The position numbers and the translations under genes were made by a program. DNA of 64,000 nucleotides from contig NZ_JAVLAT010000003.1 of assembly GCF_032190615.1 (NCBI RefSeq), forward strand, positions 248,001 to 312,000, in the 5' to 3' direction. The DNA comes from Brucella pseudogrignonensis. GTDB taxonomy: Bacteria; Pseudomonadota; Alphaproteobacteria; Rhizobiales; Rhizobiaceae. Below, piece by piece: positions 17,209-27,213 of this stretch; position 1 is the first letter of the stretch; each line of letters starts with the position of its first letter. The notes under the pieces are model-generated. The model was not told where the DNA came from and ran no database searches. It worked only from the letters and a program-made list of their open reading frames with translations.

Positions 17209-18780
17209 TTAATAAGCCGCAGCCGGAGCTGGTGCAGTTGCAGGGGCGGTTGTTTCTGATGCATCCGGTCCTTTGCGGATGAAATGCAGCATGAGAAACA
17301 GCTCAATGATAGCGAAGATTGTGTAGAGCAGGATAAAGCCCGACAGAGACACGATCATATAGGCAACCGTATGCGTTGAGGCCGAAAGCCATGTCGGCAA
17401 GACTTCATAGACTGTCCATGGCTGTCGTCCGACCTCTGCCACCAGCCAGCCCATTTCACAGGCTATGAACGGCACAGGGATCATCCAGACCGAGGCGCGC
17501 AGGAACCAACGATAATGGTGAACGGAATTAGTCAGTGTTAAGATGAAGGACAAGACAAAGTAGCCCAGCATCAAAAGACCCAGACCCACCATGGCACGGA
17601 AAGCCCAGAAAATGATCCAGACTTCTGGAATGGTATCTTTTGCAGCTTTATCAATTTCTGCATCCGTGATCCGCGTAATGTCGCCATCGGGCGCATAACG
17701 CTGAACCAGGAAGCCATAGCCAAGATCATCCTTATGGGCATCAAACTTGGCCAGCGCTGCAGGATCCGTTGGATTCGAACTAAGCACCTGCATGGCTTCA
17801 ATCGCTGGAATACCGTTTCGAATGCGCGTTTTCGCACGCTCCTCCAAGACGTCGGCCGCAGGCACCGTCCCTTCAAGCGAGTGCGTCACAAGAATAGACA
17901 GCATAGCCGGTATCTTGATGGCGAAGAGGTTTTTCTGCTCGCTTTGCGAAGGAAAGGCAATTGCGTTGAATGACATTGGCGCTTCTTCAGTTTCCCAAAG
18001 CGCTTCCATTGCCACAAGCTTGGTTGGTTGCGCATGCGCACCAACGAAGCCGAGCGCATCACCGAGGGTCAGAACGCCACCCGTTCCGAGTACGCCAAAG
18101 AGTGCAGCAATACGGAACGAACGCTTGGCAACGTCCATATGGCGATTGCGCAACATGTAAAATGCGCTGACGCCACAGACAAAAATTGCCGCCGTCACAT
18201 AACCCGCAAGCACCGTATGCACGAATTTCGCCTGTGCATCCGGGTTGAAAAACATGTCGAAGAAGCTGCTCAGCTCCATACGCATGGTGACTGGATTAAA
18301 GTCTGCACCTTTCGGGCTTTGCATGAAGCTGTTGGCCACAAGGATCCACAATGCTGAAAGGTTTGAGCCAAGGGCCACAAGGTAGGTGACGACCAGATGC
18401 TGCATTTTGGTGAGGCGATCCCAGCCAAAAACCATCAAGCCAAGGAACGTGGATTCCATAAAGAATGCCATCAGGCCCTCAATCGCCAGTGCCGTACCGA
18501 AAGCATCACCGACAAAGCTCGAATAGAATGACCAGTTCATACCAAACTGGAATTCCATGGTGAGGCCGGTCGCAACACCCAGTGCGAAGTTAATCAGCAA
18601 CAGCTTTCCCCAGAACTGGGTCATGCGGCGATAAACTTCGCGGCCTGTCGTTACATATACCGTCTCCATGATGGCGACCAATATGGTCAATCCCAAGGTT
18701 AATGGGACGAACAGAAAGTGATATAGTGCTGTCGCCGCAAACTGAATTCGTGAAAGATCGACTACCAGATCATTAACCAC
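17209..18780 (-). CDS. cydA: Cytochrome bd ubiquinol oxidase subunit I
   Basis: This haem-carrying catalytic subunit (523 residues) oxidises quinol and reduces oxygen at the inner membrane. The GTG at 18780 is taken as start because it gives MVNDLVVDLSRIQFAATALYHFLFVP, the usual CydA N-terminus with the haem b595 ligand His21. The frame to 18792 starts with another GTG. Family blocks include the GRQPW motif (EVGRQPWTVYEVLPT), the quinol-binding Q-loop region around residues 240-330, and MEFQFGMNWSFYSSFVGD. cydDC, often next to cydAB, is not in the window. No second oxidase is encoded nearby. Confidence 0.97.
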   Translation of the reverse strand: MVNDLVVDLSRIQFAATALYHFLFVPLTLGLTILVAIMETVYVTTGREVYRRMTQFWGKLLLINFALGVATGLTMEFQFGMNWSFYSSFVGDAFGTALAIEGLMAFFMESTFLGLMVFGWDRLTKMQHLVVTYLVALGSNLSALWILVANSFMQSPKGADFNPVTMRMELSSFFDMFFNPDAQAKFVHTVLAGYVTAAIFVCGVSAFYMLRNRHMDVAKRSFRIAALFGVLGTGGVLTLGDALGFVGAHAQPTKLVAMEALWETEEAPMSFNAIAFPSQSEQKNLFAIKIPAMLSILVTHSLEGTVPAADVLEERAKTRIRNGIPAIEAMQVLSSNPTDPAALAKFDAHKDDLGYGFLVQRYAPDGDITRITDAEIDKAAKDTIPEVWIIFWAFRAMVGLGLLMLGYFVLSFILTLTNSVHHYRWFLRASVWMIPVPFIACEMGWLVAEVGRQPWTVYEVLPTWLSASTHTVAYMIVSLSGFILLYTIFAIIELFLMLHFIRKGPDASETTAPATAPAPAAAY

Positions 18781-19164
18781 AATGAGCCCCACCTTAGTTT
18801 TTATTTATCTGATCCGCAGATAATCAACAAAAAGGGCTCTAATAGATAGATTTTTATGAATCAAAGTGCCCCATTCATACTATCTATCAAATATTAAATA
18901 TAAGCATTACGAAATTCACATCCAATGTTGCTGCGAAATGTCGCACTAATTCCATCGCGGTGATTTTTCTCTAAAATTGAATAATATTGTCAACATTAAC
19001 GATGAAGTTGGAAAATCAAAACATTAAGATCGTGAATGAATTCATTCGCGATCTTTTAAAGATAACACGTGTATTTTTGCTTTTACTGGAGCACATTTCG
19101 ATCTGACTGGACAAGATCGCCGCTCTTATCACCTATTTTGATGTGTATTTTCCCGAAAACCGTG
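18781..19164. other. Intergenic region upstream of cydA, no gene seen
   Basis: This 384-bp AT-rich stretch should hold the cydA promoter. I see no convincing FNR or ArcA box; one TTGAT half-site lies near 18858. It contains the 30-bp palindrome listed separately. No open frame here looks like a gene. Confidence 0.6.
19026..19055. terminator. 30-bp near-perfect palindrome between aspT-like gene and cydA
   Basis: AAGATCGTGAATGAA (19026-19040) is followed directly by TTCATTCGCGATCTT (19041-19055), with one mismatched pair and no spacer. T-rich sequence follows on both strands. It lies 110 bp after the exchanger stop and could terminate that transcript, or be a regulator site for cydA. Confidence 0.5.
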
Positions 19165-20856
19165 TCAGACCGTTAGCAAGACGACGACCATACCCCACAA
19201 GGTCAACAGCGTGTTGCTAATTGCATAAGGGACGGTATAGCCCAGCATCGGGACGTTGCTTTTTGCGGCTTCCGACACCATTGCAGCAGATGCTGTACTG
19301 GTTCGGGCACCGCCGCAACAACCAAGATTAATCGCGGGATCAAAGCGGAAAATATACTTCCCAATCAAAGGCGCCAGCAACATTGGAACCGATGTTGCAA
19401 ACAATCCCCAAAGGAACATTTCAAAGCCAACTTCACGCAGACCCGCGATAAATGTTGGGCCTGCCGATATGCCGACAACAGCGATGAAGATATTCAGACC
19501 CACCGTATTCATGAACCAGACCGTCGCGGTCGGAACATTGCCCATCTTTGGTGTAAAACTACGTAACCAGCCAAAGATCAAACCCGCAATAAGTGCCCCA
19601 CCAGACGTTGACAAGGTAATAGGAACGCCTCCGATGGGAAGAACAATCGACCCCAGCAGACCACCAATAACAATACCAGATCCAACCAGCACCATGTCGG
19701 TTGTACTGGTCGGTCTATCGGCGTAGCCAATCTCCGCAATGAGCGCTTCGATGTGTTTCTGACTGCCCGTCAAACTAACGATATCGCCGCGATATACCTT
19801 GCTTTGTGCCTGAACGGGTACATCGACATTCATCGAACCGCGCCGGATACGATTGATATAGACCCCACGCGCGAACGGCTCATGCGAGAGAGCAATCAGC
19901 GTGCGTCCATGCAGTCGCTTGTTGGTTATGACAACATCCATTGTCTCAATCGGGATATCGAGGAGTTCACGATCTGCAACTTCGTTGGCTCTATTGGACC
20001 ACTCAACCATCGCATCGTGGGGGCCAGATACAGCGACAATATCGCCGGTTTCAAGCATCGTATCATCGTCGAAGGAGATAATCCTGCCGTCCCGACGCAG
20101 CCGCTCGAGAAAAATCCGTGCGCCCGCCATCTTTTCGGCTTCACCGACAGTTTTTCCCGCAATAATGCCTGGAACAGTCAGACGGAAGGAGCGGACGATA
20201 TATTGATGCCATGCGGTTTCAATCCCACCCTCCGGTGTACCCGCTGACATCTCTCGCTCGTAACGCTGGCATTCTTCCTCGAGATTTACCCGAAGCAACT
20301 TGGGTCCAAGAAACGCGATGATCAGCCCCGTGCCAACGGTCCCGAAAAGATAGGTAACAGCATAGGCGACAGGGATTGCATTGAGTTGCTCGCTGATTTC
20401 CGTTGGGCTGAGACCTGATCTGTTGAGCGCATCTGTTGCCATGCCAATCGACGCAGAAATGGTTTGCGAGCCCGCTAGAAGTCCAATTGCCGAACCGGGA
20501 CCGTAGCCTGCAACAACAGCTGCGAAATACACTGAGCCAAGACACAGGCAGGAAACAACGACGGCAAAAATCGCCTGGGGAAGGCCATCGCTTGCGATAC
20601 CGCGCACAAATTGCGGGCCCACACCGAAGCCGACTGCAAATAGAAACATAATGAAGAAAATGGATTTTATCTGCGGCGAAATTTCAATGCCCAACTGGCC
20701 AATCAATACTCCCACCAGCAAGGTACCAGTAACAGACCCGAGACTAATCGAGCCAAATTTCAAAGCACCAATCCAAAATCCGACCGCAAGCGCGAGAAAT
20801 ATCGCCAGCTCAGGCGCCGATCGGAGGACGTCACCTATCCATTCAAACACGTGCAT
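19165..20856 (-). CDS. AspT/YidE-family exchanger (aspartate:alanine antiporter type)
   Basis: This 563-residue inner-membrane carrier of the aspartate:alanine exchanger family swaps an amino acid for its decarboxylation product. It has about ten membrane segments in two halves, each with a GSxxGxxxxG-like repeat (FGSISLGSVTGTLLVGVLIGQ; STSGGALIAGLIFGWLRS). Two RCK-C (TrkA-C) domains lie between them, at about residues 200-370 (GDIVAVSGPHDAMVEW; GDIVSLTGSQKHIEAL). The start at MHVFEWIGDVL removes a Cys-rich leader unlike the family. It lies 130 bp after the large decarboxylase gene, so they may form a decarboxylase/antiporter pair. The actual substrate is unknown. Confidence 0.85.
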   Translation of the reverse strand: MHVFEWIGDVLRSAPELAIFLALAVGFWIGALKFGSISLGSVTGTLLVGVLIGQLGIEISPQIKSIFFIMFLFAVGFGVGPQFVRGIASDGLPQAIFAVVVSCLCLGSVYFAAVVAGYGPGSAIGLLAGSQTISASIGMATDALNRSGLSPTEISEQLNAIPVAYAVTYLFGTVGTGLIIAFLGPKLLRVNLEEECQRYEREMSAGTPEGGIETAWHQYIVRSFRLTVPGIIAGKTVGEAEKMAGARIFLERLRRDGRIISFDDDTMLETGDIVAVSGPHDAMVEWSNRANEVADRELLDIPIETMDVVITNKRLHGRTLIALSHEPFARGVYINRIRRGSMNVDVPVQAQSKVYRGDIVSLTGSQKHIEALIAEIGYADRPTSTTDMVLVGSGIVIGGLLGSIVLPIGGVPITLSTSGGALIAGLIFGWLRSFTPKMGNVPTATVWFMNTVGLNIFIAVVGISAGPTFIAGLREVGFEMFLWGLFATSVPMLLAPLIGKYIFRFDPAINLGCCGGARTSTASAAMVSEAAKSNVPMLGYTVPYAISNTLLTLWGMVVVLLTV

Positions 20857-20941
20857 TGTGTTTCTTTCTGATCCAATAGCGGCTGAAAAAACGCAGCGCT
20901 TCAGACAGAAGGTGCATTTTTCCGGCGTTCCTTTCACGAAA

Positions 20942-20968
20942 GCGCCTGCACTCTTTGAGAGCAGACGC
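20942..20968 (-). terminator. Terminator-like hairpin after the Orn/Lys/Arg-type decarboxylase
   Basis: GCGCCTGCACTC (20942-20953) and GAGAGCAGACGC (20957-20968) pair with two imperfect positions and a three-base loop. TTTCGTG follows on the minus strand. It lies 18 bp beyond the decarboxylase stop. Confidence 0.55.
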
Positions 20969-20986
20969 CTCTAAGTTCTTGCGTTA

Positions 20987-23698
20987 TCAGCTGCGTTTGA
21001 GGACCTTCAAACCGATTGCCTTGTCGTATCCATGGATTTCCTTGACATCAAGTTTGCGCATAAATTCGATGATCTCCCGCGTGATGACCTGACCTGGAAC
21101 CATGATCGGAAAACCCGGCGGATAAGGAATGACGAAGTTAGCCGACACAAGCGCAGGACCCTTTTCAAGACGTTCGTCAACGGCTTGGTCATGAAGAGGG
21201 ATAAACTCGCACTGAGCTTTCTTATAGGCATCATAGAACGCGCTGCGAATGTCGCCATTGAGCGTCGCAGACTTTGGATTGTCACGATACATATCGTCGA
21301 ATTTGCTAAAGTTCGGGAGGTGCGGAAAATCCTTGACGAGGGTTGTGACCTTTTCTGCGAAGCTGCGGGCACGAGCCTGACCGCCTTCCTTCAAGTTTGC
21401 CTCAATCTCCTGCGAGATTTCGAGCAAGACGCGCACCAGCAAAGCAACATCGCTGCGGGAATTGTTGATATTGGACTGCAACAGAATGCTGTTGCGCGAC
21501 GTCTTGTTGACCTGAATGTTAAAGCGGTCCGCCAGCATATTCTTGAAGCTGGTTCCGTCAAAACCGGCCTCGCCACAGCTTAGCGTCATACGGCTAGGGT
21601 CCAGCAGAAACTCGTCGTCACGCACTGCTTTTACCGCATCAGCCCAGGTCAGCGACGCATCGTTGAAGTCAGTTACGTTCGATACGCGAAACGCGGCGGG
21701 CACCATTTCAGCGTTATTCAGGACGCGGAAATATTTGGAGATCAGTGGATGGCTGTTGATCTGCCTGCGGATTTCCAATGCAATTTGAAGGGCATTGGAT
21801 ACAAGACCATAGCCTTCAAGCTCCATCTGGCGGCGTGCAACATCAAGGCTGGCAATGATCTGCAAATTCGGGCTGGTCGATGCGTGGGTGAAAACGGCTT
21901 CGTGGAACTGTGCTTCCACATCCTTGAATTCGACGTCACGCACCAAAATCACCGATCCTTGACGCAGCGCTGACATGGACTTGTGGATGGAATTGGTCTG
22001 ATAGACGCGCAGACGCACAGCATCGGGGTCGGGTATCAAACGTGTATTGAGCAGCACATCGTCAGACGGGCTTTCACCCAGCTCTTTCTGCTGATCCTGC
22101 CAGGCCTTCTTTGCTTCCGGTGTTGCAAGGTAAGATTCCAGGGTCTGCGCAGCACCCATTGCCGTTCTCTGCCGCAGGAAAGGCGACCAATGAGCAAAGC
22201 CAAACCAAGCTTCATCCCAGAGGAAAACTAGATCAGGCTTGATCGCCAGACATTCTTCCATGACGCGTCGTGTGTTGTAGACATGTCCGTCAAATGTACA
22301 ATTGGTCAGATCGATCATTTTGACACGATCAAGCTGTCCTTCAGCACGAAGTGTCAACAAAGCCTGCTTGATTGTATTGATGGAAACTGCGCCATACATC
22401 GAATATTCGGTGAGTGGAAAGGCTTCCACATAATAGGGTTGTGCACCGGCAAGGACGCAGCCATAGTGGTGGGATTTGTGGCAATTCCGGTCGATGATAA
22501 CGATATCCCCCGGCGCAAGCAGGGCCTGCAGAACCATCTTGTTGCTGGTCGAGGTGCCATTGGTCACGAAGAAGACATGATCCGCCCCAAAAGCGCGGGC
22601 TGCCAGTTCCTGTGCCTCCTTAATATTGCCAGTGGGCTCCAGCAAGCTGTCGAGACCGCCGGTTGTTGCAGAGCTTTCTGCGAGAAACAGGTTCGGCCCG
22701 TAAAACTCGCCCATGTCGCGTATCCAGTTTGACTTGAATACCGCTTTTCCGCGCGCAATGGGCAGCGCATGGAAGGTTGCGATTGGCCGCGCCGCATAAT
22801 GCTTGAGATTGTCGAAGAAAGGCGTGTGATAACGCTTATGCACGCCTTCAAGGATAGAGAGGTGCAGTTCAAGCGGCTCTTCAACCTGATAGAATAGTCG
22901 GCTAAATATTTCGTTGTCTGGATCTCCTGCAAGATGTTCGATCTCGCGATCGCTGAGCAGGTAGATGTCGAGCTCGGGTCGAATCTTTTTGATGGCTTGT
23001 GCGGTACGCAGAGCCAGACGGCTGTCGTCCTTGATTTCACCCAGATCGATGACTTCAGCAATCGCCGTGATGAGAGGGTTTGTTTCGGCTGCCTTTGCCG
23101 CAAATCCTTCATAGAGAACGACCGAAGTGATGGAAGGATTTACCAGAATAGCAGTCAATGCGTCTTCTGCATTCCCGGCGACGACGGTTTCATAAATGAA
23201 CTCGTCTTCAGGGCGACGAATGGAACGCGCTTCATAGGCGATGTGTTGCCAGCGCGATGTGATATGTGGCACGACCGCAAGCACTTCAAAATAGGGCTTT
23301 CGTTCGATATGATTTATAGCCTGCGGAAGTCGCTCCGCTGGCTGACTGTCATCTGCGTCCCAGTTATCCCATGCGGAAATATCAGCCATATATTTCTGGG
23401 AAAGGATGCTGGTGGAGATATTTTGCGCCGCACGCAAAAAGCCACGCGCATCCCCATCATTCAAACGTGAATGCAGTTTGTTAAGCACCGAGCTACCGGG
23501 ATACGCGAAGAACCGCTCGATTGTTTCAAGGCCGTCGAGTACCTGTCGGATTGTGTCGATGCGGCTATTGTCGCCGTTTACCCAAAAGCGCCCTTCTGAG
23601 AGAACCGTCAACCACTGATCGGACCGTATTGCCGGCGTAGCCAGAGATTTTCCGAGAATAGAATGGCTATTGCTCGGTTTATTGGTAGAAATTTTCAT
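20987..23698 (-). CDS. Orn/Lys/Arg-type PLP-dependent amino-acid decarboxylase, about 900 residues
   Basis: This is a fold-I PLP enzyme that removes CO2 from a basic or acidic amino acid and consumes a cytoplasmic proton. An N-terminal wing-like region (about 1-330) precedes the PLP domain: VTNGTSTSNKMV (378-389), Asp495 in FLWDEAWFGFA, and the Schiff-base Lys573 in SIHKSMSALRQGS. The C-terminal domain includes YPPGFPIMVPGQ. At 903 residues it is longer than E. coli SpeC, CadA or AdiA (about 710-760) because of the N-terminus. It lies between gadC and an AspT-type exchanger, so acid resistance is the likely role. I cannot tell ornithine, lysine and arginine apart from sequence alone. Confidence 0.85.
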   Translation of the reverse strand: MKISTNKPSNSHSILGKSLATPAIRSDQWLTVLSEGRFWVNGDNSRIDTIRQVLDGLETIERFFAYPGSSVLNKLHSRLNDGDARGFLRAAQNISTSILSQKYMADISAWDNWDADDSQPAERLPQAINHIERKPYFEVLAVVPHITSRWQHIAYEARSIRRPEDEFIYETVVAGNAEDALTAILVNPSITSVVLYEGFAAKAAETNPLITAIAEVIDLGEIKDDSRLALRTAQAIKKIRPELDIYLLSDREIEHLAGDPDNEIFSRLFYQVEEPLELHLSILEGVHKRYHTPFFDNLKHYAARPIATFHALPIARGKAVFKSNWIRDMGEFYGPNLFLAESSATTGGLDSLLEPTGNIKEAQELAARAFGADHVFFVTNGTSTSNKMVLQALLAPGDIVIIDRNCHKSHHYGCVLAGAQPYYVEAFPLTEYSMYGAVSINTIKQALLTLRAEGQLDRVKMIDLTNCTFDGHVYNTRRVMEECLAIKPDLVFLWDEAWFGFAHWSPFLRQRTAMGAAQTLESYLATPEAKKAWQDQQKELGESPSDDVLLNTRLIPDPDAVRLRVYQTNSIHKSMSALRQGSVILVRDVEFKDVEAQFHEAVFTHASTSPNLQIIASLDVARRQMELEGYGLVSNALQIALEIRRQINSHPLISKYFRVLNNAEMVPAAFRVSNVTDFNDASLTWADAVKAVRDDEFLLDPSRMTLSCGEAGFDGTSFKNMLADRFNIQVNKTSRNSILLQSNINNSRSDVALLVRVLLEISQEIEANLKEGGQARARSFAEKVTTLVKDFPHLPNFSKFDDMYRDNPKSATLNGDIRSAFYDAYKKAQCEFIPLHDQAVDERLEKGPALVSANFVIPYPPGFPIMVPGQVITREIIEFMRKLDVKEIHGYDKAIGLKVLKRS

Positions 23699-23741
23699 AA
23701 AAGTTTGCCTTTTAAAGACGAGAACATGGGAAGCTGGAAAA

Positions 23742-23777
23742 GGGCGTTTCTGTTGTGGTAGATGGGAAGAAACGCCC
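23742..23777 (-). terminator. Terminator after gadC
   Basis: GGGCGTTTCT (23742-23751) and AGAAACGCCC (23768-23777) are perfect 10-bp arms. On the minus strand the stem is followed by TTTTCC. It separates gadC from the downstream decarboxylase, so that gene probably has its own promoter or depends on read-through. Confidence 0.75.
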
Positions 23778-23799
23778 AGTTCTTTGTTGCAAGTCTGGA

Positions 23800-25356
23800 T
23801 CAGAGGCCCTTTTTCGCGTGGTGCGACGCGCCATCATCGACAATCACATGATGTGGTGAACGTGCACGAGGATGCATGAAAAAATGTCCTTCCGGTGCAT
23901 TGTGCATTTTGATTGGCACCAGAGTGGCATTCGTTTTCTTGTCGCGTTTGTCGTGCAGTGCATAGACGATAAACGGGATCACCAGCACAACGAGGAAGCA
24001 GACGACGAGCAATGTCACATAGGTTTCGTCGGCTGTTTCCCCTCCGATTGAGGTTGGCGGGTAAAACGACACGAAGAATGCTATGAGTGAGACGAGGAAT
24101 CCAACCACAGCGACACCGATCCTGAAACCGTTATTGCCGGGAACACGGAACGTTCTTTTGAGTTCCGGCTGCTTCAGGATGAGGTGAATATAGCCGAGGA
24201 ATAGAAGGAAATAGGTGCACAGATAAATCACAACAGTCAGAGCGAGCGCGATCAGGAACGACATATTGCTGCCGCCACCAGTGTTGGTGAGAATTATAAT
24301 CGCAACAGATGTCAGAAGCAGCTGAGCGACAACGAGCGCAACCGGCACGCCATTTTTGTTCACTTTTGCAAAGCGCGCAGGAAGGATACCTTTCTGTGCT
24401 GTCACCAGCATTCCGCGTGACGGCCCAACAATCCATGCTGCGATTTCTGCAAGAACGCCCAGCAGGAGCAGAGCAGCAATGATGCGGACGGTCCATTCAA
24501 AGCCCGGACCAAAATGACCGATCAAAGCGCTAAAGGTCTGCACAACACCCGATGACAGATTAATTTCGTTGGACGGAATCGTTGCAGCCACCGATAGACC
24601 ACCAATCGAGCTCAAAACGATGGCAGCGACCATTAACATGATCATTGCAATTGGATAATCCCGGCCGGGATTTTCCATCTCGTTGACATGCGTTGCCGAT
24701 GCTTCGACGCCCATGTAGCTGAGGATAAAAGCCACGAATACGACGAGAGTACCGATTTGTGTGAAGTCGGGGAAAAACGTCTGCGCAGACATTTCAATTT
24801 GAAGTGGTGCGCCACTCGCAAGATAGCTGATCGCCAGTGCTGCAAGAATGAGTGCTGGAAGAAGAATTCCAGCAAAGAAACCAAGTTTGGCAATGATTGC
24901 CGTATATTTGGTTCCACCAAGTTGAGTGAACGCAAGCGCCCAGAGGATCACCAGCGCCGCTATTGTCTTTGTGACCGGATCTTGATTGAGTGCAGGCCAA
25001 CTCAGAATATAGGAAAGCGCACCCAATACGAAATAGAGCATAGGCAGAAAGCCGATGGCAATCTCAAGATAACAAAACGAGATTGCGGCAAAGCCCCATC
25101 TTTCACCGAGCGTATTGGAAACCCAGGCGAAGACGCCGCCTTCTTCCCATCCTTCAACGGTTGCCATTTCTGCAGCGCAAAGCCCAACAGGAATGAACCA
25201 GAGAATTCCACCCAGCAGCAGGAAAAATACCAGACTGAAACCCGATGTCGCAAAGGTCGGATATTCATAGACGGCCATGACCATGGATGCGGTAATGGCA
25301 AAAAAGCCTATCATTGATAATTGTTTAGCCGGAGTGGCTGTCTTTGCATTCGCCAT
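23800..25356 (-). CDS. gadC: Glutamate:GABA antiporter
   Basis: This 518-residue APC-family membrane exchanger imports glutamate and exports GABA made by GadB. The N-terminus ([27 protein letters not shown]) matches GadC, and about twelve membrane segments follow. The C-terminal tail is His-rich ([20 protein letters not shown] and [12 protein letters not shown]). In E. coli GadC the C-terminal plug closes the channel at neutral pH and is displaced by acid, so these histidines could serve as the pH switch. A terminator-like hairpin separates it from gadB by about 230 bp. The assignment is strong because gadB lies directly upstream. Confidence 0.95.
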   Translation of the reverse strand: MANAKTATPAKQLSMIGFFAITASMVMAVYEYPTFATSGFSLVFFLLLGGILWFIPVGLCAAEMATVEGWEEGGVFAWVSNTLGERWGFAAISFCYLEIAIGFLPMLYFVLGALSYILSWPALNQDPVTKTIAALVILWALAFTQLGGTKYTAIIAKLGFFAGILLPALILAALAISYLASGAPLQIEMSAQTFFPDFTQIGTLVVFVAFILSYMGVEASATHVNEMENPGRDYPIAMIMLMVAAIVLSSIGGLSVAATIPSNEINLSSGVVQTFSALIGHFGPGFEWTVRIIAALLLLGVLAEIAAWIVGPSRGMLVTAQKGILPARFAKVNKNGVPVALVVAQLLLTSVAIIILTNTGGGSNMSFLIALALTVVIYLCTYFLLFLGYIHLILKQPELKRTFRVPGNNGFRIGVAVVGFLVSLIAFFVSFYPPTSIGGETADETYVTLLVVCFLVVLVIPFIVYALHDKRDKKTNATLVPIKMHNAPEGHFFMHPRARSPHHVIVDDGASHHAKKGL

Positions 25357-25470
25357 AGCATTTCTCCCAAAGGGGAGCGCCTGATTGATGTGGATTCACA
25401 CCATTTCAAGAGCGCGTTGCACACGAGTAAGCGATTGGCTGTCAGGTATCTGCATGCTGCCCAAGTCGAC

Positions 25471-25486
25471 ACCTGAAAAGTCAGGT
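25471..25486. promoter_or_regulatory. Palindrome upstream of gadC
   Basis: ACCTGA-AAAG-TCAGGT (25471-25486) is a perfect 6-4-6 dyad about 115 bp upstream of the gadC start. A related half-site, TCAGGT, occurs at 25442-25447. It could be an operator for a separate gadC promoter. Confidence 0.4.
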
Positions 25487-25554
25487 AATTTATCACGTCA
25501 ACCAAGATCATAAATATGCGTGATGGTAGGCGCATGTTTATGAAGCTAAAAGAT

Positions 25555-25582
25555 AAGCCTGCCGAAAACATCCAGCAGGCTT
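25555..25582 (-). terminator. Terminator after gadB
   Basis: AAGCCTGC (25555-25562) and GCAGGCTT (25575-25582) form a perfect 8-bp stem just beyond the gadB stop. ATCTTTTAGC follows on the minus strand. This fits intrinsic termination or partial attenuation between gadB and gadC. Confidence 0.7.
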
Positions 25583-25586
25583 TCAG

Positions 25587-26987
25587 TTATCCGTGGTTGA
25601 AGCCGCCAGCCTCTTCCGCCGACAATGGCTGGCTGACCGGATGCTTATCAAAATAATCGAGAGACCGTTTGATGTCATCAATCAGCAGGCTTGCAAGATC
25701 ACGGCTCACGCCATGGCGAACAAGAATGCGCTGCACGACCAGATCTTCCCGGTTTGCTGGCATCGAATAGGCCGGCACCTGCCAACCGCGGCTTCTCAGC
25801 CTGTCAGCAAGATCATAAAGCGTATAACCGCCAATCGCCTGGTCTTTTTTCAGTTTCCAGGCCAGTGCCGGGATACCCTTTTGGCTATCGCCATCGAAGA
25901 TGATTTCGAACGGTCCGATTTTGCCGATCTCGCTTGCAAGATATTGGGCTGTTGCGTAGCAAGCATTGTGAATTTTGGCGTAGCCCTCACGACCTAAGCG
26001 CAGGAAATTGTAATACTGTGCGATAATCTGGCCGCCGGGGCGCGAGAAGTTCAATGCGAATGTCGGCATATCGCCACCAAGATAATTTACATTGAAAATA
26101 AGTTCTTCTGGCAGGTCAGCGGCTTCTCGCCATACAACCCAACCCGCCCCCAGTGGAGCCAGACCGAATTTATGCCCGGAGGCGTTGATCGATTTGACGC
26201 GTGGCAGACGAAAATCCCACTCGATCTCCGATGCGCAGAACGGCGCCAGAAAGCCACCACTTGCACCATCAACGTGAATGGGAATGTCGAGACCGGTTTC
26301 TTTCTGTAACTTATCAAGCGCATCATGGACCGCTTTAACCGGCTCATACTGACAGGTAAAAGTAACGCCCATTGTCGGCACTACGCCGATGGTATTCTCG
26401 TCAACGCGCTTGAGAACTTCCTCAGGACTCATGATCAGACGATCCCCTTCGAGTGGAATTTCGCGCAGTTCCACATCAAAGTAACGTGCGAATTTGTGCC
26501 AACAGATCTGTACGGGCCCGCAGATCAGATTTGGCTTACTGGTATCTTTTCCAGCTGCGGCCCGCCTTTTGCGCCACTGCCATTTGAGCGCCAAACCACC
26601 AAGCATTGCAGCTTCCGAAGAACCAGTGGTAGAACAGCCTAGCGTATTTTCAGCATCCGGCGAGTTCCACAGATCAGCTATCATGTGCACGCAGCGCGAT
26701 TCAATTTCGGCGGTCTGTGGATATTCATCTTTGTCGATCATATTCTTGTCGATCGACAGATCCATCAGCTGGCGAATTTCGTCATCAACCCATGTCTGAC
26801 AGAATGTTGCCAGGTTCTGACGAGAGTTGCCATCAAGCATCAGCTCATCGCGTACGGCAGAAAACACATTTCGAGGATCGCGTTCTTCGTCTGGAAATTT
26901 TGTCTTTGGCAGACAAGCAGAAAGCTCCAGCGATGCGTAAACATCATCGAGGCCATTGTACGTTGCTTTGATAGATCTCGTCGTCAT
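25587..26987 (-). CDS. gadB: Glutamate decarboxylase
   Basis: GadB converts glutamate and a proton to GABA and CO2 in the cytoplasm. The 466-residue length is typical. The PLP lysine is Lys273 in [15 protein letters not shown], and [13 protein letters not shown] (238-250) and [13 protein letters not shown] (119-131) are GadB blocks. The start at MTTRSIK is preferred, since the frame extending to 27002 begins with TTG. The C-terminus ([22 protein letters not shown]) carries a His near the end, as in E. coli GadB, where a C-terminal His closes the active site at neutral pH. It is divergent from glsA across an AT-rich spacer. Identification is secure. Confidence 0.97.
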   Translation of the reverse strand: MTTRSIKATYNGLDDVYASLELSACLPKTKFPDEERDPRNVFSAVRDELMLDGNSRQNLATFCQTWVDDEIRQLMDLSIDKNMIDKDEYPQTAEIESRCVHMIADLWNSPDAENTLGCSTTGSSEAAMLGGLALKWQWRKRRAAAGKDTSKPNLICGPVQICWHKFARYFDVELREIPLEGDRLIMSPEEVLKRVDENTIGVVPTMGVTFTCQYEPVKAVHDALDKLQKETGLDIPIHVDGASGGFLAPFCASEIEWDFRLPRVKSINASGHKFGLAPLGAGWVVWREAADLPEELIFNVNYLGGDMPTFALNFSRPGGQIIAQYYNFLRLGREGYAKIHNACYATAQYLASEIGKIGPFEIIFDGDSQKGIPALAWKLKKDQAIGGYTLYDLADRLRSRGWQVPAYSMPANREDLVVQRILVRHGVSRDLASLLIDDIKRSLDYFDKHPVSQPLSAEEAGGFNHG

Positions 26988-27002
26988 CCTAGAATCTCCC
27001 AA

Positions 27003-27213
27003 CGCGTCAAAGACGCAATCAAGCCCATTTATAACCGCACAATAAATTACGTTTCAGCAATGACAATATGTCAATACCTATATTTTTAAAAGAATACCAT
27101 TGACCTAGTTTAACTTCGCCCTAAACGTCTCTTTTATAGTTAATATAAAAATATATGTTGCTTTCATTGTAAAATTAATATTTTCTTTAAATATTATTTT
27201 TTGAGGGCGGGCC
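27003..27213. promoter_or_regulatory. AT-rich divergent promoter region of gadB and glsA
   Basis: The roughly 210-bp spacer is very AT-rich, especially 27120-27200, which holds repeated TATA/ATATTA runs. It must carry the promoters of both gadB and glsA. GAGGGCGGG lies before the glsA ATG. The base composition suggests control by a nucleoid-associated silencer of the MucR/H-NS kind, which is inference. Confidence 0.5.

Noticed and set aside
18781..18900. Possible FNR/FixK box upstream of cydA
   Set aside because: Only one TTGAT half is present; the second half does not match ATCAA.
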